This document shows, piece by piece, positions 34,671 to 45,780 of a stretch of 64,000 bases of DNA. The translations under genes and the position numbers were made by a program. Origin of the DNA: Larix kaempferi. Lineage: Eukaryota; Streptophyta; Pinopsida; Pinales; Pinaceae. The stretch lies in the NCBI GenBank assembly GCA_027924585.1, contig BSBM01000994.1, positions 15,089,001 to 15,153,000 of the forward strand. Reading direction: 5' to 3'. Position 1 is the stretch's first letter; the number at the start of each line of letters is the position of its first letter. The notes under the pieces were generated by a model, which was given only the letters and a program-made list of their open reading frames with translations, was not told the DNA's origin and ran no database searches.

Positions 34671-34681
34671 TTAAGAGGGAG
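34671..34681 (+). promoter_or_regulatory. Copia-B polypurine tract
   Basis: TTAAGAGGGAG directly before the 3' LTR, identical to that of Copia-A. Confidence 0.85.
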
Positions 34682-35280
34682 TGTTGATGTATATGTAACT
34701 TCGGAATGTATTTCATCTGTATATTTTATATATATTTATTGTACCCTTATAAGAGATGTGTTATTCCTCTATAAGGAAGTGTCATCATGTGGATTGACAA
34801 GTGTCGCAAGTGTGTGTACTTGCCGATGGGTTATTAGACCACCATTTGGGGTCGTCCCGGAGTTATATATAATATAATGTGGATGTATCTAAGTAGACAA
34901 GTCGGCCACATTGGGTCACTGGGAAAAAAGGTGAGTATAAATAGAGATCGGAGACCTCTATTTTACTCACTCGGAAAAGTAACTCACTCTCTCTCTGGAA
35001 AGTGGCGCACTAGTGAGGAGGACGAGGATCATCTGCTAGGAGACTATCTCAGTGTTATTTGGTTGTATTTTGGTTGAGCCATTGCTCTCTCTATCTCTGA
35101 GGAAGTTGTGGGGTTTTTCACCTTAGGGTTTTCCCCACGGAAACTCTGTGTCTCTTGTCTCTATGCTTTTGATTCTTGTGATGCTTGTCATATTATGATT
35201 GTCATGCATTGATATACTATAGATGTTATTCTCTCAGCAAAGATCCTAGAGTATAATGAATTAATGCTCAAAATTTAACA
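34682..35280 (+). repeat. Copia-B 3' LTR (599 bp)
   Basis: Aligns end to end with 28012-28619. TATAAATA is at 34936-34943. The flanking TTTAG follows at 35281. Confidence 0.96.
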
Positions 35281-35540
35281 TTTAGCAATATTGAACTCAA
35301 CAATGTGGCTGCACTAGGTCAGAATGCAGTCTTAGTTCACTCAGTCACTTCTAACCTTGCCCTCATCGAATCTCTTGTGCTCTAGAAATTATCACAAGGT
35401 AAGAATGAACAGCCTCCTGCTGGATTCGATAGGTAGATAAGCATGCCAAGGTCTTTTGGTCAGTTGTTTTTAGTAAATGATCCACCTGCTCAGTTCCACT
35501 TTCTTGGGGAACATGACCATAAAAATAGGGAAGTTACCCC
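35281..35540 (+). pseudogene. Unknown reading frame of Unit-X, part after Copia-B
   Basis: It continues the frame of 27809-28011: SNIELNNVAALGQNAVLVHS and then SNLALIESLVL before TAG near 35383. Further readable blocks (PPAGFDR, MPRSFGQLFLVNDPPAQF, HFLGEHDHKN) follow in the same frame after more stops. No family recognised. The stops show that it is not an active gene now. Confidence 0.4.
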
Positions 35541-35814
35541 CTGCAATAGTTAGAAGTGAGTTGAGGATGCTGCCAAGTGTTAGTTTGCTCTCCACCCAAA
35601 TCCATTCCTCCTAGTGGGTCAGTGAACACTCATTCAATAGTCTCCTTTGGGTATTTGTCTCCTCTTTTATTTATTTATAATAAAATATTTAGAGTAATTA
35701 ATTAAAGTCATCCTTGACCCCACTTGGTCAATAACATAAAACTTTACAATAAAATAAAACATAATGTTTTTCTCACAACATATAATGTTCATAATTTGGG
35801 CATGTGACACATGG

Positions 35815-38800
35815 ATGATCATTGTTGTGTGGAGCATGTAGCTGATGTAATATAGGTAATGATGCATGCTTTACATATTTATGTACACTTAGCCTTGTAA
35901 TGAGAAGGAATTGGTAGGAAAATTAGTTACTGCTAACAAGGATTCTTGGATCACAAATGACCATGAAGGTCATGTACACATTGGGTAAAATGTGATTGAT
36001 ATAATTAATTATGAATTTTATTTGATGATCTTAATATTTAAGGTTATGGTGTGTGCAGGTATTGGGAATCAAGACCTTTCCAGTAAGACCATCAAATGGT
36101 AAAATATCACAACTAACACTTGGAAGTGAAATGTGGAGTTTCAAACATGAGTAGATGGGATTCCATGGAGTTTAGGGAATGAAGTCCTAAATCTATGAAA
36201 GATCAAGATGCAAAGTCTTGGATCAATAGAATAGATAAGGGTGTTGGGTCCTAGTAATAAGGAATAGAGGTGAAGTCCTAATGAATCTAGAGGGTGTGCA
36301 ATAGGGGTGAGGAATCCCTATTCTCTAACAAAAAAACACCAATCAGTGACATCAATCAACCAAGTGAGAAAACTTAAGTTAAAACTTAGATTAATTTAAT
36401 TTCAAATTAGCCACTTTGAAGGGGTTTTAAAAACAAATATTATTTTATTAAAAATGGTGGATACTTATTTAGAATATAATAATAAATAGAAAATAATATA
36501 AGAGGACACATGTCATGATGAATATTATAGTAATTTAGGTAATTTATTTAAATAAAAAAAATTCTAAGAATGCCACCTCAAGGGATGGTGATGAATAATA
36601 AGTATTTTGGAAATTAAAAAAACATTTGAATTTTGCATGAAAGGTGAGGTGTCACCCCACTTAGAATCTATAAATATAGAAGGACCATCATGGTGTGTGG
36701 GGGAGACTGGAAGAGTACCCATATGCTGCTGAAATGGCTCCGGTATTTCTAAAATAAGTAATATAGGCATACTTGCTTGGGTTGAGGGAGATCCGAATGG
36801 TGTTAGGGGAAATAAATATTTCCTATATTCCATCTATTTATAAACTCAAGTGTTTTTTGTGATATTTTATCTTGGGGGTTCCAGTGGGAGAATTTCTCCT
36901 TGGTTAAGGTTTGGTGGAAAACCAGGTGGTCTTTGGGAGATCGTAAGTAAAGCTATGGAAGAGAGAAGAACAACTGGTATCAGGTAAAATTTCAATTTTC
37001 AGCATATGTAGTTAAGTTGAGTATTGATTAAATTTTTGTAGAAATATTTCTTAGCTCTTTCCAATTTAATTTCATATTAACAATGTGCTTATTTCTCAGT
37101 ATTTTAGCATGTTTTAACATGCTATTTATGAGTGAACATACATGGGATTTCATGACTTAGATTAGCTGTAAATTTATATTTACATGTAGATAGTTTAACA
37201 AATTGTATGGAAGACATTAATGTAAATCCACATATGGGAGTTTAAAGCCATAAATGGTTGTTGGATTTTGGGTTTAATTATGTTTATAATGGTAAATTGG
37301 TCCTTAGCACGTCATAATTATTTTTCGAATCTAGCATTGCTATCATTGAGTGGAAATTTGTTTTGTAGATTGAAAATGCATAGATTTATGGAATTTAACT
37401 ATTGGTATTCACATAATAGATTTCCAGTTTTATGTATATTTAGTATTTTAGAAATTCAGATTTTGGGGTGGATCTATTATGAATTAGCGCAACTTATGGG
37501 GGTATCCATGCCCTATGGACTTCAAACCCTTATTTTGATTCTGAATAAAGGGTTTACAAAACCCATTTTTGAGATCTAAGAAAATTTAGGGAAATGTTGA
37601 TAGCATGTGTGGATTTTATAGCTGAAAACATCAAGTTTATTTTCTTGTGTCTTCTCTTAGAACAAACCCGTGAATGAGTTTAGTATCTAGATGTTTGATT
37701 AAATATCTGAATGACTAAATATGCTATGAACCTTGTAAATTAATTATGTTTGAGGAATTTTGAAGACTATTAAGTGCAATGAAGAATTAAATTTGATGAC
37801 AATTATGAGTTCTTATAAAAATGCATCTACATGTGTTTAGAAGGAAATGGAGCTCTAGCTAAGACTATATTTTGAATTTCTGATTTAGAATATAATAGAA
37901 TGCTTCATTGTAGCTTAAGGATGGAATTCAAAAGTTGTAATAGTTGTAGGAATAATTATTTTGTACATAGGGGTTTGCATAATAGGTTTCATGTAATATG
38001 TTTGACTAAATGTATGAATGAGTTTTCTATAGGATAATTTTTTTCTTCAAGTATGATGGTAGTTTAATTACTCATAGACCCAACTAATTGTATAGAAATT
38101 AGTAATTCTTGCATAGATCTTATGAAATTTGATCTAGTTTAGGCAAAACGTAATTTATGTATATTCTGTTCCAAATTAGTTTAACTTCAAGGGGTATTCG
38201 TGCCCCATGCGATAGGAACCCCCATTTTTATTTGAATGAAATCATTTTGAAAGTTTAATTCGAAAGTCTCAGTCATTTTCCAAATTACTACCCACACTAG
38301 GGGATTCAATCTATGGCATGAATTTGAGATTTGTTAATTTTTATGAGTTTACCTATTGAATTGCGGTGAAAAAATTAAGTTGTTTCATATATGCATGCAA
38401 TTGTTTGTTAATATTCCTCAATGGCTATAGATTACATGTTGTTAAGTGTTTGTAAAAACCTCCCAATGAATTGTATGAGTATGTCACCTAATGGTTGGTA
38501 AAATAGATTCAGTGAACATGCTTGTAATTCAACATATGTATTTGATTTAAACTACATGTATCAATAATCATGTTGTATTATAAGTTGAGATGTTAAGACA
38601 TATGGTGTTTGATGATATCTCTCATGTACTTGCAATGGTTATTTGGTTGCAAAATATATGATTAGTTTTATTTTGTTAAATGTTGAATGTGACAGCAATC
38701 AAAATATGTAAATAGTGAGTGGTTGATGAATTTAGATCTGGGAAAAGACAATTTAGTATGATCTTAATGTTTTTGAGGATGTATTAAAATCATAGAGGTT

Positions 38801-39174
38801 GTAGATTGTTGTTAATATATTGAATTAATAGCCATCTGAAAATGTTACTAATGTTATGCCAAACAAGTTTTACGGATGAGCATAAAGAGTTTAAGCTATG
38901 ACATCCTCCTCTCAACTTGTGAGCAAATGTATGCTTGAGGATGGGCTTCATCTAAATTGAATTATGTATTTATATTATACTAGTTTTACATTACGGATTT
39001 AATGTAATGAGAAAATCATAAGCTAGGATTCCTTCTCTTATTATAATATTAGATTCTTTCATGAAAATGATTACATGTGATTCCAAAGTTAGACTAAAGA
39101 TTTAAAAAAAAAAAGTCATATTTTTTATGAGTTTAACATGTTATGTTTCGGTAGCTGGTAAGGTGGACCTTACA
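35815..39174 (+). repeat. Gypsy-1 3' LTR, remaining 3360 bp
   Basis: Resumes immediately after the CATGG duplication and aligns with 12206-15595. It ends GGTGGACCTTACA, followed by the CTTCT duplication. Confidence 0.9.
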
Positions 39175-39700
39175 CTTCTTGAAGCATGCATATGTTTGGA
39201 TCTGAATTACATCTCGAAATTTTTTGGGATAATAGAAAATAATCCATATTTGCATACCAAGCTCAAGGATCTTGTTTTAGTCCATACATGGGTTTCTTTA
39301 ATTTGCATACAACATATTAGCCTTGGATGTACCCTAGTGGTTGATCCTTGTATATATCCTCTACAAGGTCCCCATGAACAAAGGCACTCTTAAAATCCAT
39401 GTGAGAATTGTTGTGTTATTGTTATGGAAAGCACAATTCGAATTGAATCCATCTTTGCAACTGGTGCAAAATTTTATGTGTAGTCAATGCCATGCATTTG
39501 TGAGAATCCTTTGGACACCAATCTTGCTTTGTATTTGATGATAAATGAATTGTCTTCAATATTGGTCATATAAATCCATTTTCATTGAATCAAATTCCTT
39601 CCCTTCGGAAGGTGTACCAAATCCCAAGTTTTGTTGTTCATGAGGGATTGATACTACTCATCCATTGAAGCTTCCCAATCTAGATTTATGGAGGCTTCTA
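39175..39700 (-). pseudogene. Copia-D RT, N-terminal half
   Basis: The - strand reads FKSAFVHGDLVEDIY, VVCKLKKPMYGLKQD and CNSDPNICMLQE, the blocks that precede the catalytic box in copia RT. The box itself is on the other side of Gypsy-1 at 6165-6195. One or two stops are visible. The last codon breaks exactly at the CTTCT duplication. Confidence 0.88.
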
Positions 39701-39969
39701 CATGTGTTTGAGGTTCAAAAGTAGACACCATATAGTAGTGAGTGGGGAGAAATGGATATATGGATGCAAGAGTGTGTGTAGAAGCATGAAACTATCTATG
39801 GGTTCTTCGTGGATTGGCAGGATCATCGACTAGTTCCCCTGCTGCTACAAGAATTATTTATTCCCAACGAGGCTGAATTCTCAGTTTTACAATATTATCA
39901 TCTCCCATATCAAAATAATCATCTTATTTTGAATCTGAATATGTATCTGAATATGAATTTTTTGTTGAA

Positions 39970-40659
39970 TCATTAGAGGAATCATCAAAAAAAATCATTT
40001 TCAACAACTAGTTGAGCATCGGTGGGAGAACAAGTATCATATTTTGGAATTTCTTCAAGCTTTACACTTCCTTTAATAAAATGCTTTTCAGTATTGGGAT
40101 TAAGAAACCTATAACCTTTTACTCTTTTCAGATATCCCAGAAAATGGTGCACCTCGCTTTGTGGATCCATGGTCATTCCTTTTTTTGAAGGAATATGATC
40201 CTAACCATGGCATCCAAACACCCTGATGTGTTTTATTGCTTGTTTTTTACCAGTTTGAGATTCAAAAGGAGTAACCCCTTTCAGAATTTTGTGAGGTACA
40301 CTATTTTGAATGTATTTTGAACAATTTATGGCTTCATCCCACAATTTTAGCGGTAGATTATTTGATTGTAGCATACAGGTGGCTATTTATTTCAATATTA
40401 TGTTTTTCCTCTCTGTAACCCCATTATACTATGGAGTATAAGGAACAATTTGTTGAAGCTCTATACTATCTGTCAAGCATATATGATGTACAAATTTATT
40501 GATATACCCCCCCCCCATTTTCCATGCAGAGGATATTGATCCCCTTCCCAGAACGTTTCTTTGCAATATCTTTAAAATATTAGAGACATTCAAATACATA
40601 ATATTTGTGCTCTAGGAAGTACACCCATGTGTACCTCGAAAAGTCATCAATGAAGATCA

Positions 40660-40697
<38 letters not shown>
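39970..40697 (-). pseudogene. Copia-D integrase
   Basis: The - strand blocks are FIDDFSRYTWVYFLEH (near 40650), YNGVTERKNIILK (near 40430) with the catalytic glutamate, LPLKLWDEAINCSKYIQN, and KRVKGYRFLNPNTEK (near 40090). The glycine-rich GGGGY in place of SDNGGEY sits at a poly-C run (40509), so the second catalytic aspartate is lost. Stops and frameshifts are present. Confidence 0.85.
40664..40697. repeat. (AT)n microsatellite inside Copia-D integrase
   Basis: About 17 AT units interrupt the coding text between the GAG-pre-integrase and the core domain. Confidence 0.92.
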
Positions 40698-40700
<3 letters not shown>

Positions 40701-41420
40701 TTGAAAGGAGAGGAAAAGGAGCCGTATTGTCATCGTGGAATAGCTCAATAAGGGAAGAGGCTCTCCCTCTATTCCCTTTCTCAAATCATTCTTCGAGATG
40801 CTTAGCAAGTGTACATCGTGGGAATACTCCATCTGAAAAGAGATGTGTGGTATCCCTACTATCATGTCTTTCTTGATTAATTGTTGCAATTGAGGGTAGT
40901 CAAGGTGAGTAAACCACTCATGCCATAGTCTACTAACATCATTAGAATGCATTCATAAAACTAAAGTAGGAGATTTTGGTAAAAAGTTTGAGAAAACATA
41001 CAACTTGTTTTTGTGGTGTACTTTCCTAGGTGCAACCTCTGACCCATAAACCATGTTGGAGATGTTTATTAAGTGTTTAGTGAACACAATTTTCTTTCCT
41101 TGGCCAAAATGTGTGATTTTGTAGATGGAAAGGATATTTTGGGACAAATATGGTACACAAAGTAAATCTTGAAACAACCCATCTTTTCATAGAGTGTCGC
41201 TTTTTCAACATAACTGAATTGGATTGTTGTCTCCCATGAGTACTTCTTGACTCTTGCATGGCTGCAAGGAGGTGAACATGTCAATGGATAAATCCTTGTG
41301 GTTGGATTCCACAGAATATAGGATCCAATAAGTTGAGTATGAAGTTGAAATTGTCAAAACTCCATGGCAGCTTTTGGGAAGAGGTCTTTCACTCGTTTTC
41401 TTATGCACCATGTCTTCATT
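40698..41420 (-). pseudogene. Copia-D GAG-pre-integrase and protease
   Basis: LWHEWFTHLDYPQL (near 40920) is the first half of the GAG-pre-integrase zinc motif. LLCVPYLSQNILSI (near 41160) is the usual protease-to-integrase linker. The protease active site near 41340 reads WILYSVESNH in place of WILDSGATNH, so the catalytic aspartate is lost. Confidence 0.82.
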
Positions 41421-41439
41421 TTATACAAAAAAAAAATTA

Positions 41440-42234
41440 TGCCTACATTATTATTCTCCGTGATGTCCCTTCCTACAGTAGGGAAATAAAGGTAGCTCCT
41501 CCTTTGTATTGCCTTCTTTGGAAATTTCCCTTGTCATGAGAAAATTTGATATTTTGGTCATGTTTTCCATTGTAAGGAGTCCTTTGTTGGCTTGCGCCCT
41601 TCTTGTCCTATTTTGCTGCAAGAGCATGTGTATTTGAGGTATTTTGTAGGCCCATTTGTGAGAGATTATATTTCTCTTGAAGAAGGGAGGAAGAAAATAC
41701 ATCCATTGTATGCATCTTAAAAGAGGCTCCAAGATCCAATCTACTAGAATGAAAAGCATAAACAAAGAAAATTTAATCCAAAACCAATTTAGAGAGAATA
41801 GAGAGAACCATTTGTGTGTCACCCTTCTCAATATTAAAATTATTGAGCTACAAGAAAACTTATTTGAACGTGGTGAAGAAATATTTGATAGAGTCAAAAT
41901 CACTTGGTCTTAAGTTTATGAGTTTCTTCTCCAATTAGCGACCCCTCATTTCATCTTGTGTCCCAAAGAGAGTGGATAACATGGTCCAAACATCATCTAG
42001 AGTCTTCTTGGATTCAATATGGTAGAGTACGTCCAGAGAAAATTAATAAAAACTCATCCCATGTGCTTCATCCATTCGATTTAAGTATTTGGACATTTCA
42101 ATTATTGTATTTGGTTCCACCTCCGTTCCCATTCTAATCCATTATATCTCCCTCATTCTTGAGTTCATCTCAACTCTTGATTTCCATTCGAAGTAGTTGA
42201 AGGCGTTTAGGATCTATTGGCGATATAGCTCCAT
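41440..42234 (-). pseudogene. Copia-D gag
   Basis: ATG at 42234 opens MELYRQ. AFNYFEWKSRVEMNSRMRE follows after one stop, like other plant copia gag starts. Later blocks are STLFGTQDEM, FHSSRLDLGASFKMHTMD and a decayed zinc knuckle near 41460. About ten stops are present. Confidence 0.82.
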
Positions 42235-42341
42235 GGCTACCAATGCACTCTTTGATGGCTGCAAATGATCCTTTTAAACTTGCAATTGAGCTTGATCCAT
42301 GAAAAAACAACTACTACACTAACTTCTTTAGCACCCCTCCA

Positions 42342-42353
42342 TCTCTGTTACCA
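42342..42353 (-). promoter_or_regulatory. Copia-D primer-binding site (decayed)
   Basis: The - strand reads TGGTAACAGAGA, ten of twelve matches to TGGTATCAGAGC, at the expected distance from gag. Confidence 0.65.
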
Positions 42354-43000
42354 TATAGAATTTGATCATATATATCTACACACTAATAAAAGAGAGAGAG
42401 ATGTTGTTAAAAGAGATCAGTCATAAAAAAAATCATGTAACAAATGTCATAGCATAGATCATTACAAAAATGAGCTAAATCAAATAGCAAGAGAGAATGT
42501 TTTAGTACATTAACTTTAATTAATGGAGGAGAACAATATAAATAGAAAGGTAATTAGAATTAGGTTAGGAGGAAATTCAAACTACTTATACAATTCTGGA
42601 GTAGCTAGAGAGGCTTAATGATATCCATAGACCATCAATTACCTATGCACACTCACTTAGACTAAGTTTAACTAACATATGACTCATAATTTGAGCACTT
42701 GTTATGAAAGGAGTGCATGAAAATCACTAAAATGTCTCAACTAGGGTGCTAGTTATTGAAGAGGGTCATGAAGGGTCAATTAGGACCTAAATTAGTGTAG
42801 TGTGTCATGTCCTTAACTAGCCATTGGATAAATCACTCCTAAAATTAGGGAAAATATCCCTAAATCAAGAGAAGAACCCTCAAATCTAGGGATCCAACTA
42901 TGGGTTGACTCAAGTGGTCAATTTGGATGTGGTTTGGCCCACTAGAATTAAAAATATATGGTCTAGGTTACTAGGTAGAGTGTTATTTATTCTAATAGGA
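42354..43000 (-). repeat. Copia-D 5' LTR (outer edge uncertain)
   Basis: The inner edge is fixed by the primer-binding site; the expected terminal CA has decayed. A+T-rich sequence follows, with a - strand TATTTATA-like box near 42538. The mate LTR lies outside the window, so the right edge near 43000 is an estimate. Confidence 0.5.
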
Positions 43001-43179
43001 AGTTTGTTTTTCTTTTCTTAAGACATAATCAACAAGAATGTGAATCGATAAAGGCAAAAAAAAATATGGAATGATGTACTGAAAAGAAAAAAACACCAGT
43101 CAAAGAAAATTTTGCAGACATATAGATAAGTGTTCCAAGAGCGTAGGCGACTATCTCCTAAGAGTGAAGTGGAGAACGT

Positions 43180-44070
43180 GATACAACTACTACAAGATTT
43201 TCGATTGTCAAACATCCGACTATACATACAATTTGTTCCTAAATAAAAAGAAGTGAATAAGCAATTGCAACAACTGTTGGAGGAGTAATCTAAACAAGGA
43301 CTTCACGTTATGGGTCACCTATTATCATAATTACCAAGAAGGATGGGACTTGGATGATTTGTATTGACTACAGAGCTATGCATAAGATCACCATCAAGAA
43401 TCAATACCCTCAAACTAGGATCAATTATTTGCTAGATTAGCTGCAACATGCCAAGTACTTCACCAAGTTGGATCTAAAATTAGGATACCACCAAGTATTA
43501 CTGAAAGAAGAAAACATCTTGAAGAGCACATTTAAGGCTCAAGAAGGCCTATATGAATGGTTAGTAATGCCTTTTGGATTGTGTAATGTAGGTACAACTA
43601 CGTTTATGTGTTTGATGAATGATGTATTGCATCCTTTCTTATATTCATTTCTTATAGTGTAGCTAGATGATATATTGTCTTATAGTGCTAACCAGGAAGG
43701 ACATACCTTAATCTCAAGCAGGTGTTGGAGACCTTCAAAAAACATCAACTACTAGGAAACTTCAAGAAATGTGAATTTACTCATCTCTTTGGTGTATTTA
43801 GGGTATGTGATCGGTGGGGGAGAACTTAAGATTAGTCCTGCAATGATGGAGGCCATCACTAAGTGTCCTACTCCTATAGATGTCCCTAAAGTAAGGATTT
43901 TTGGGGGGAAGCACAATACCATTGAAAGTTCATATATTCCTTTTTGAACACTGGTTGCACCTTTCCATTCCATAACATCCCACATCAAGGGGTTCCATTG
44001 GGGAATGGATATGCAGAAATACTTTGAGCATGTCAAGTGAATGATCAATTAGGCATCAGTTCTCACATTT
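43180..44070 (+). pseudogene. Gypsy-3 reverse transcriptase
   Basis: TKKDGTWMICIDYRAM, YFTKLDLKLGYHQVLL and [16 protein letters not shown] identify it. The catalytic box reads stop-LDDILSYS, the tyrosine having become TAG near 43662. A frameshift precedes the first block, and several stops follow the catalytic box. Confidence 0.88.
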
Positions 44071-44076
44071 TGTAAC

Positions 44077-45400
44077 TTGCAGAAGTCTTTCAATTTGGAG
44101 ACAGATGCAAGTGGGTATGCTATGGGAGTGATTTGGATGGAACGAGGGAGGCCAATATGCTATCATTCTAACATGATCGATGGCAAAGTCTTGGAATCCC
44201 CTTCATATGACAAGGAACTCTATGCCTTGGCTCAAGATGTTAAGAAATGGAGACACTATTTGATGGGAAAGGAGACCATCATTCACATTCATCACCAGCC
44301 TCTATAATATTTGCATTCCTATAATAAGATACAACAAACATGACACTACAAGTGGATTGGATTTTTGCAACAATTCCATATGATAATCAAATATATTAAG
44401 GGAAGTGCAAACAAGCTAGAAGATCTTCCCTCATGCTCACCTACAACTGTGATCACAACTTTGTGTACTCTTATGCATATATATCTTTTCACCCATGATG
44501 CATACAAGGAGGAATACACAAAAAATGAGGACTTCAAGAAGATATTTGACAAGCTACAAGGCCAATTCCATGTAGAAGAAGCTGATAGCAAGCATGATTA
44601 TTGTCTCTAGGATGGATTACTCTACATGTAGGATACGATCTGTTTTCCTAAAGGTGAGAGATTCCAACTCATGAGAGAGGGTCACAGCTTCAAAGTTGTA
44701 GGGCATTTTAGTGTTAGGAAGACATTTTCCAACTTGCAAAGGTATGTTTATTGGCCAAGAATGCAAGAAGATGTATCTAGATTTATTAGAGGATGTATAC
44801 TTTCTTGTTCAAGAGGGATTGGTAGTGGGAAGCAAGGTTTATACCATCCCTTATATGTTCCTAAGAGACCATGGGAGAGCATATCCATCAATTTTATGGG
44901 TAGTCTACAAACTTTTATGAATGGGCGTGACTATATATTTGTTGTAGTTGATATATCAATAAGATGTGAATTCTTATTCCTTATAAAAATACTATCAAAA
45001 GACAAGAAACACCAAACATGTTCTTTGAGCAGCTATGGGAACACTTCAAGATATCAAGGAGCGTTATCTAAGACATATATACCAAATTTCTCACTCCATT
45101 TTGGACTACACTTCATAAAAATATGGACACTAAGTTGAAGAGATATACAACTTTCCATCCACAAATAGATTCGTAGACAAAAGTAGTCAACATAACTTTG
45201 GTGCATTGTTTCATGGATTACAATCAGAAGTATCTAAATACTTGGGATGCAAATGTAATCTACATTCAACACTCTTATAATAGAGCAGTCTACACTTCCA
45301 TTGGAAAGTCCCCTTTTCAAACTTGTTTTGGATATCTGCCACCTTCATCTCTAGATTTTGTCATGGATAGTAAGGGGGGGTGAGGGAAGACACTACTTCT
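44077..45400 (+). pseudogene. Gypsy-3 RNase H and integrase
   Basis: RNase H: FNLETDASGYAMGV and ELYALAQDVKKWRHYLMG, with the TDH motif changed to IHH. Integrase: YVYWPRMQEDVSRFI and RPWESISINFMGSLQ, then a frameshift near 45060, then IQHSYNRAVYTSIGKSPF and TCFGYLPPSSLD. The best-kept block is open from 44671 to 45135. Confidence 0.88.
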
Positions 45401-45439
45401 GAAGCATTGAGAGCTAAAAAATTCATTGATATGATAAGA

Positions 45440-45780
45440 AATCATTCGAATAATACAATGCAAGACATGACAAAAATAGGGTTGAGAAAATGTTCATGGT
45501 GGGAGACAAAGTTTGGTTTCATTTGAATAAGGAAAGAAAATAAGGTCCTTGTAAGAAGATCAAGGCATTGTGGCATTGTCGTTTTGAAGTGTTGGAGAAG
45601 GTAGGAGATAATGCCTATGGAATCAGTGTACCCCCATATATGCACATTTACTTAGTAGTGAATTTAGAAAATATAAAAATCTATGAACCTTCCATGTTGG
45701 ACCAGGAACCAAAGAAGGTCTTACCTTCTGTAGAGGACATTTACTTAGTAGTGAATTTAGAAAATATAAATCTCTAGGTC
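45440..45780 (+). pseudogene. Gypsy-3 integrase C-terminus with internal duplication
   Basis: KVWFHLNKERK-like text at 45510 is followed by VGDNAYGISVPPYMHIYLVV. The segment IYLVVNLENI occurs twice (near 45648 and 45740) because about 45 bp is duplicated 92 bp apart. The duplication keeps the frame. Confidence 0.75.

Larger units (their letters stand above)
28012..35280 (+). mobile_element. Copia-B: complete, young Ty1/copia element
   Basis: It has LTRs of 608 and 599 bp with about 15 substitutions and one 9-bp duplication between them by eye. Primer-binding site, polypurine tract and all gag-pol domains are present. The flanks TTTAA (28007-28011) and TTTAG (35281-35285) match at four of five bases. 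Coding is one frame from ATG 29194 to about 32690 and then a +1 frame to 33226. It is broken by stops at 29245, 29512, 29761 and 32062 and the single frameshift. It is the same family as Copia-A. Confidence 0.96.
24338..35809 (+). mobile_element. Unit-X: LTR-like insertion in Gypsy-1 3' LTR, host of Copia-B
   Basis: It is bounded by TGTAACATCC on the left and GGGCATGTGACA on the right, inside a perfect CATGG duplication (24333-24337 and 35810-35814). Removing it and one CATGG restores the Gypsy-1 LTR. Without Copia-B it is about 4.2 kb. The ends look like a gypsy LTR, but I find no second LTR, primer-binding site or polymerase. It could be a long solo LTR, a non-autonomous large retrotransposon derivative, or a deletion product. 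Orientation is a guess. Confidence 0.7.
6214..39174 (+). mobile_element. Gypsy-1: chromodomain-type Ty3/gypsy element, host of three nested insertions
   Basis: The outer bounds are set by the LTR ends and a matching CTTCT duplication. Its own sequence is 6214-6328, 12002-16074, 19888-24337 and 35815-39174, about 12.0 kb in total. LTRs are 3709 and 3715 bp. A primer-binding site complementary to initiator methionine tRNA follows the 5' LTR. The internal order gag, protease, RT, RNase H, integrase, chromodomain-like tail is that of a chromovirus. Stops and frameshifts throughout show that it is dead. A hand-aligned 215-bp sample of the LTR pair differs at about 12 percent of sites, so the insertion is old. 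Confidence 0.9.
43180..45780 (+). mobile_element. Gypsy-3: Ty3/gypsy pol remnant
   Basis: RT, RNase H and integrase blocks occur in gypsy order, with no gag, no primer-binding site and no identifiable LTRs. The integrase and C-terminal text is closer to Gypsy-2 than to Gypsy-1. It lies just right of Copia-D and may have been truncated by it or have inserted next to it. Confidence 0.82.

Noticed and set aside
40509-40518. Poly-C run as a polypurine tract of a further element
   Set aside because: It lies inside Copia-D integrase coding sequence, with no LTR end beside it.
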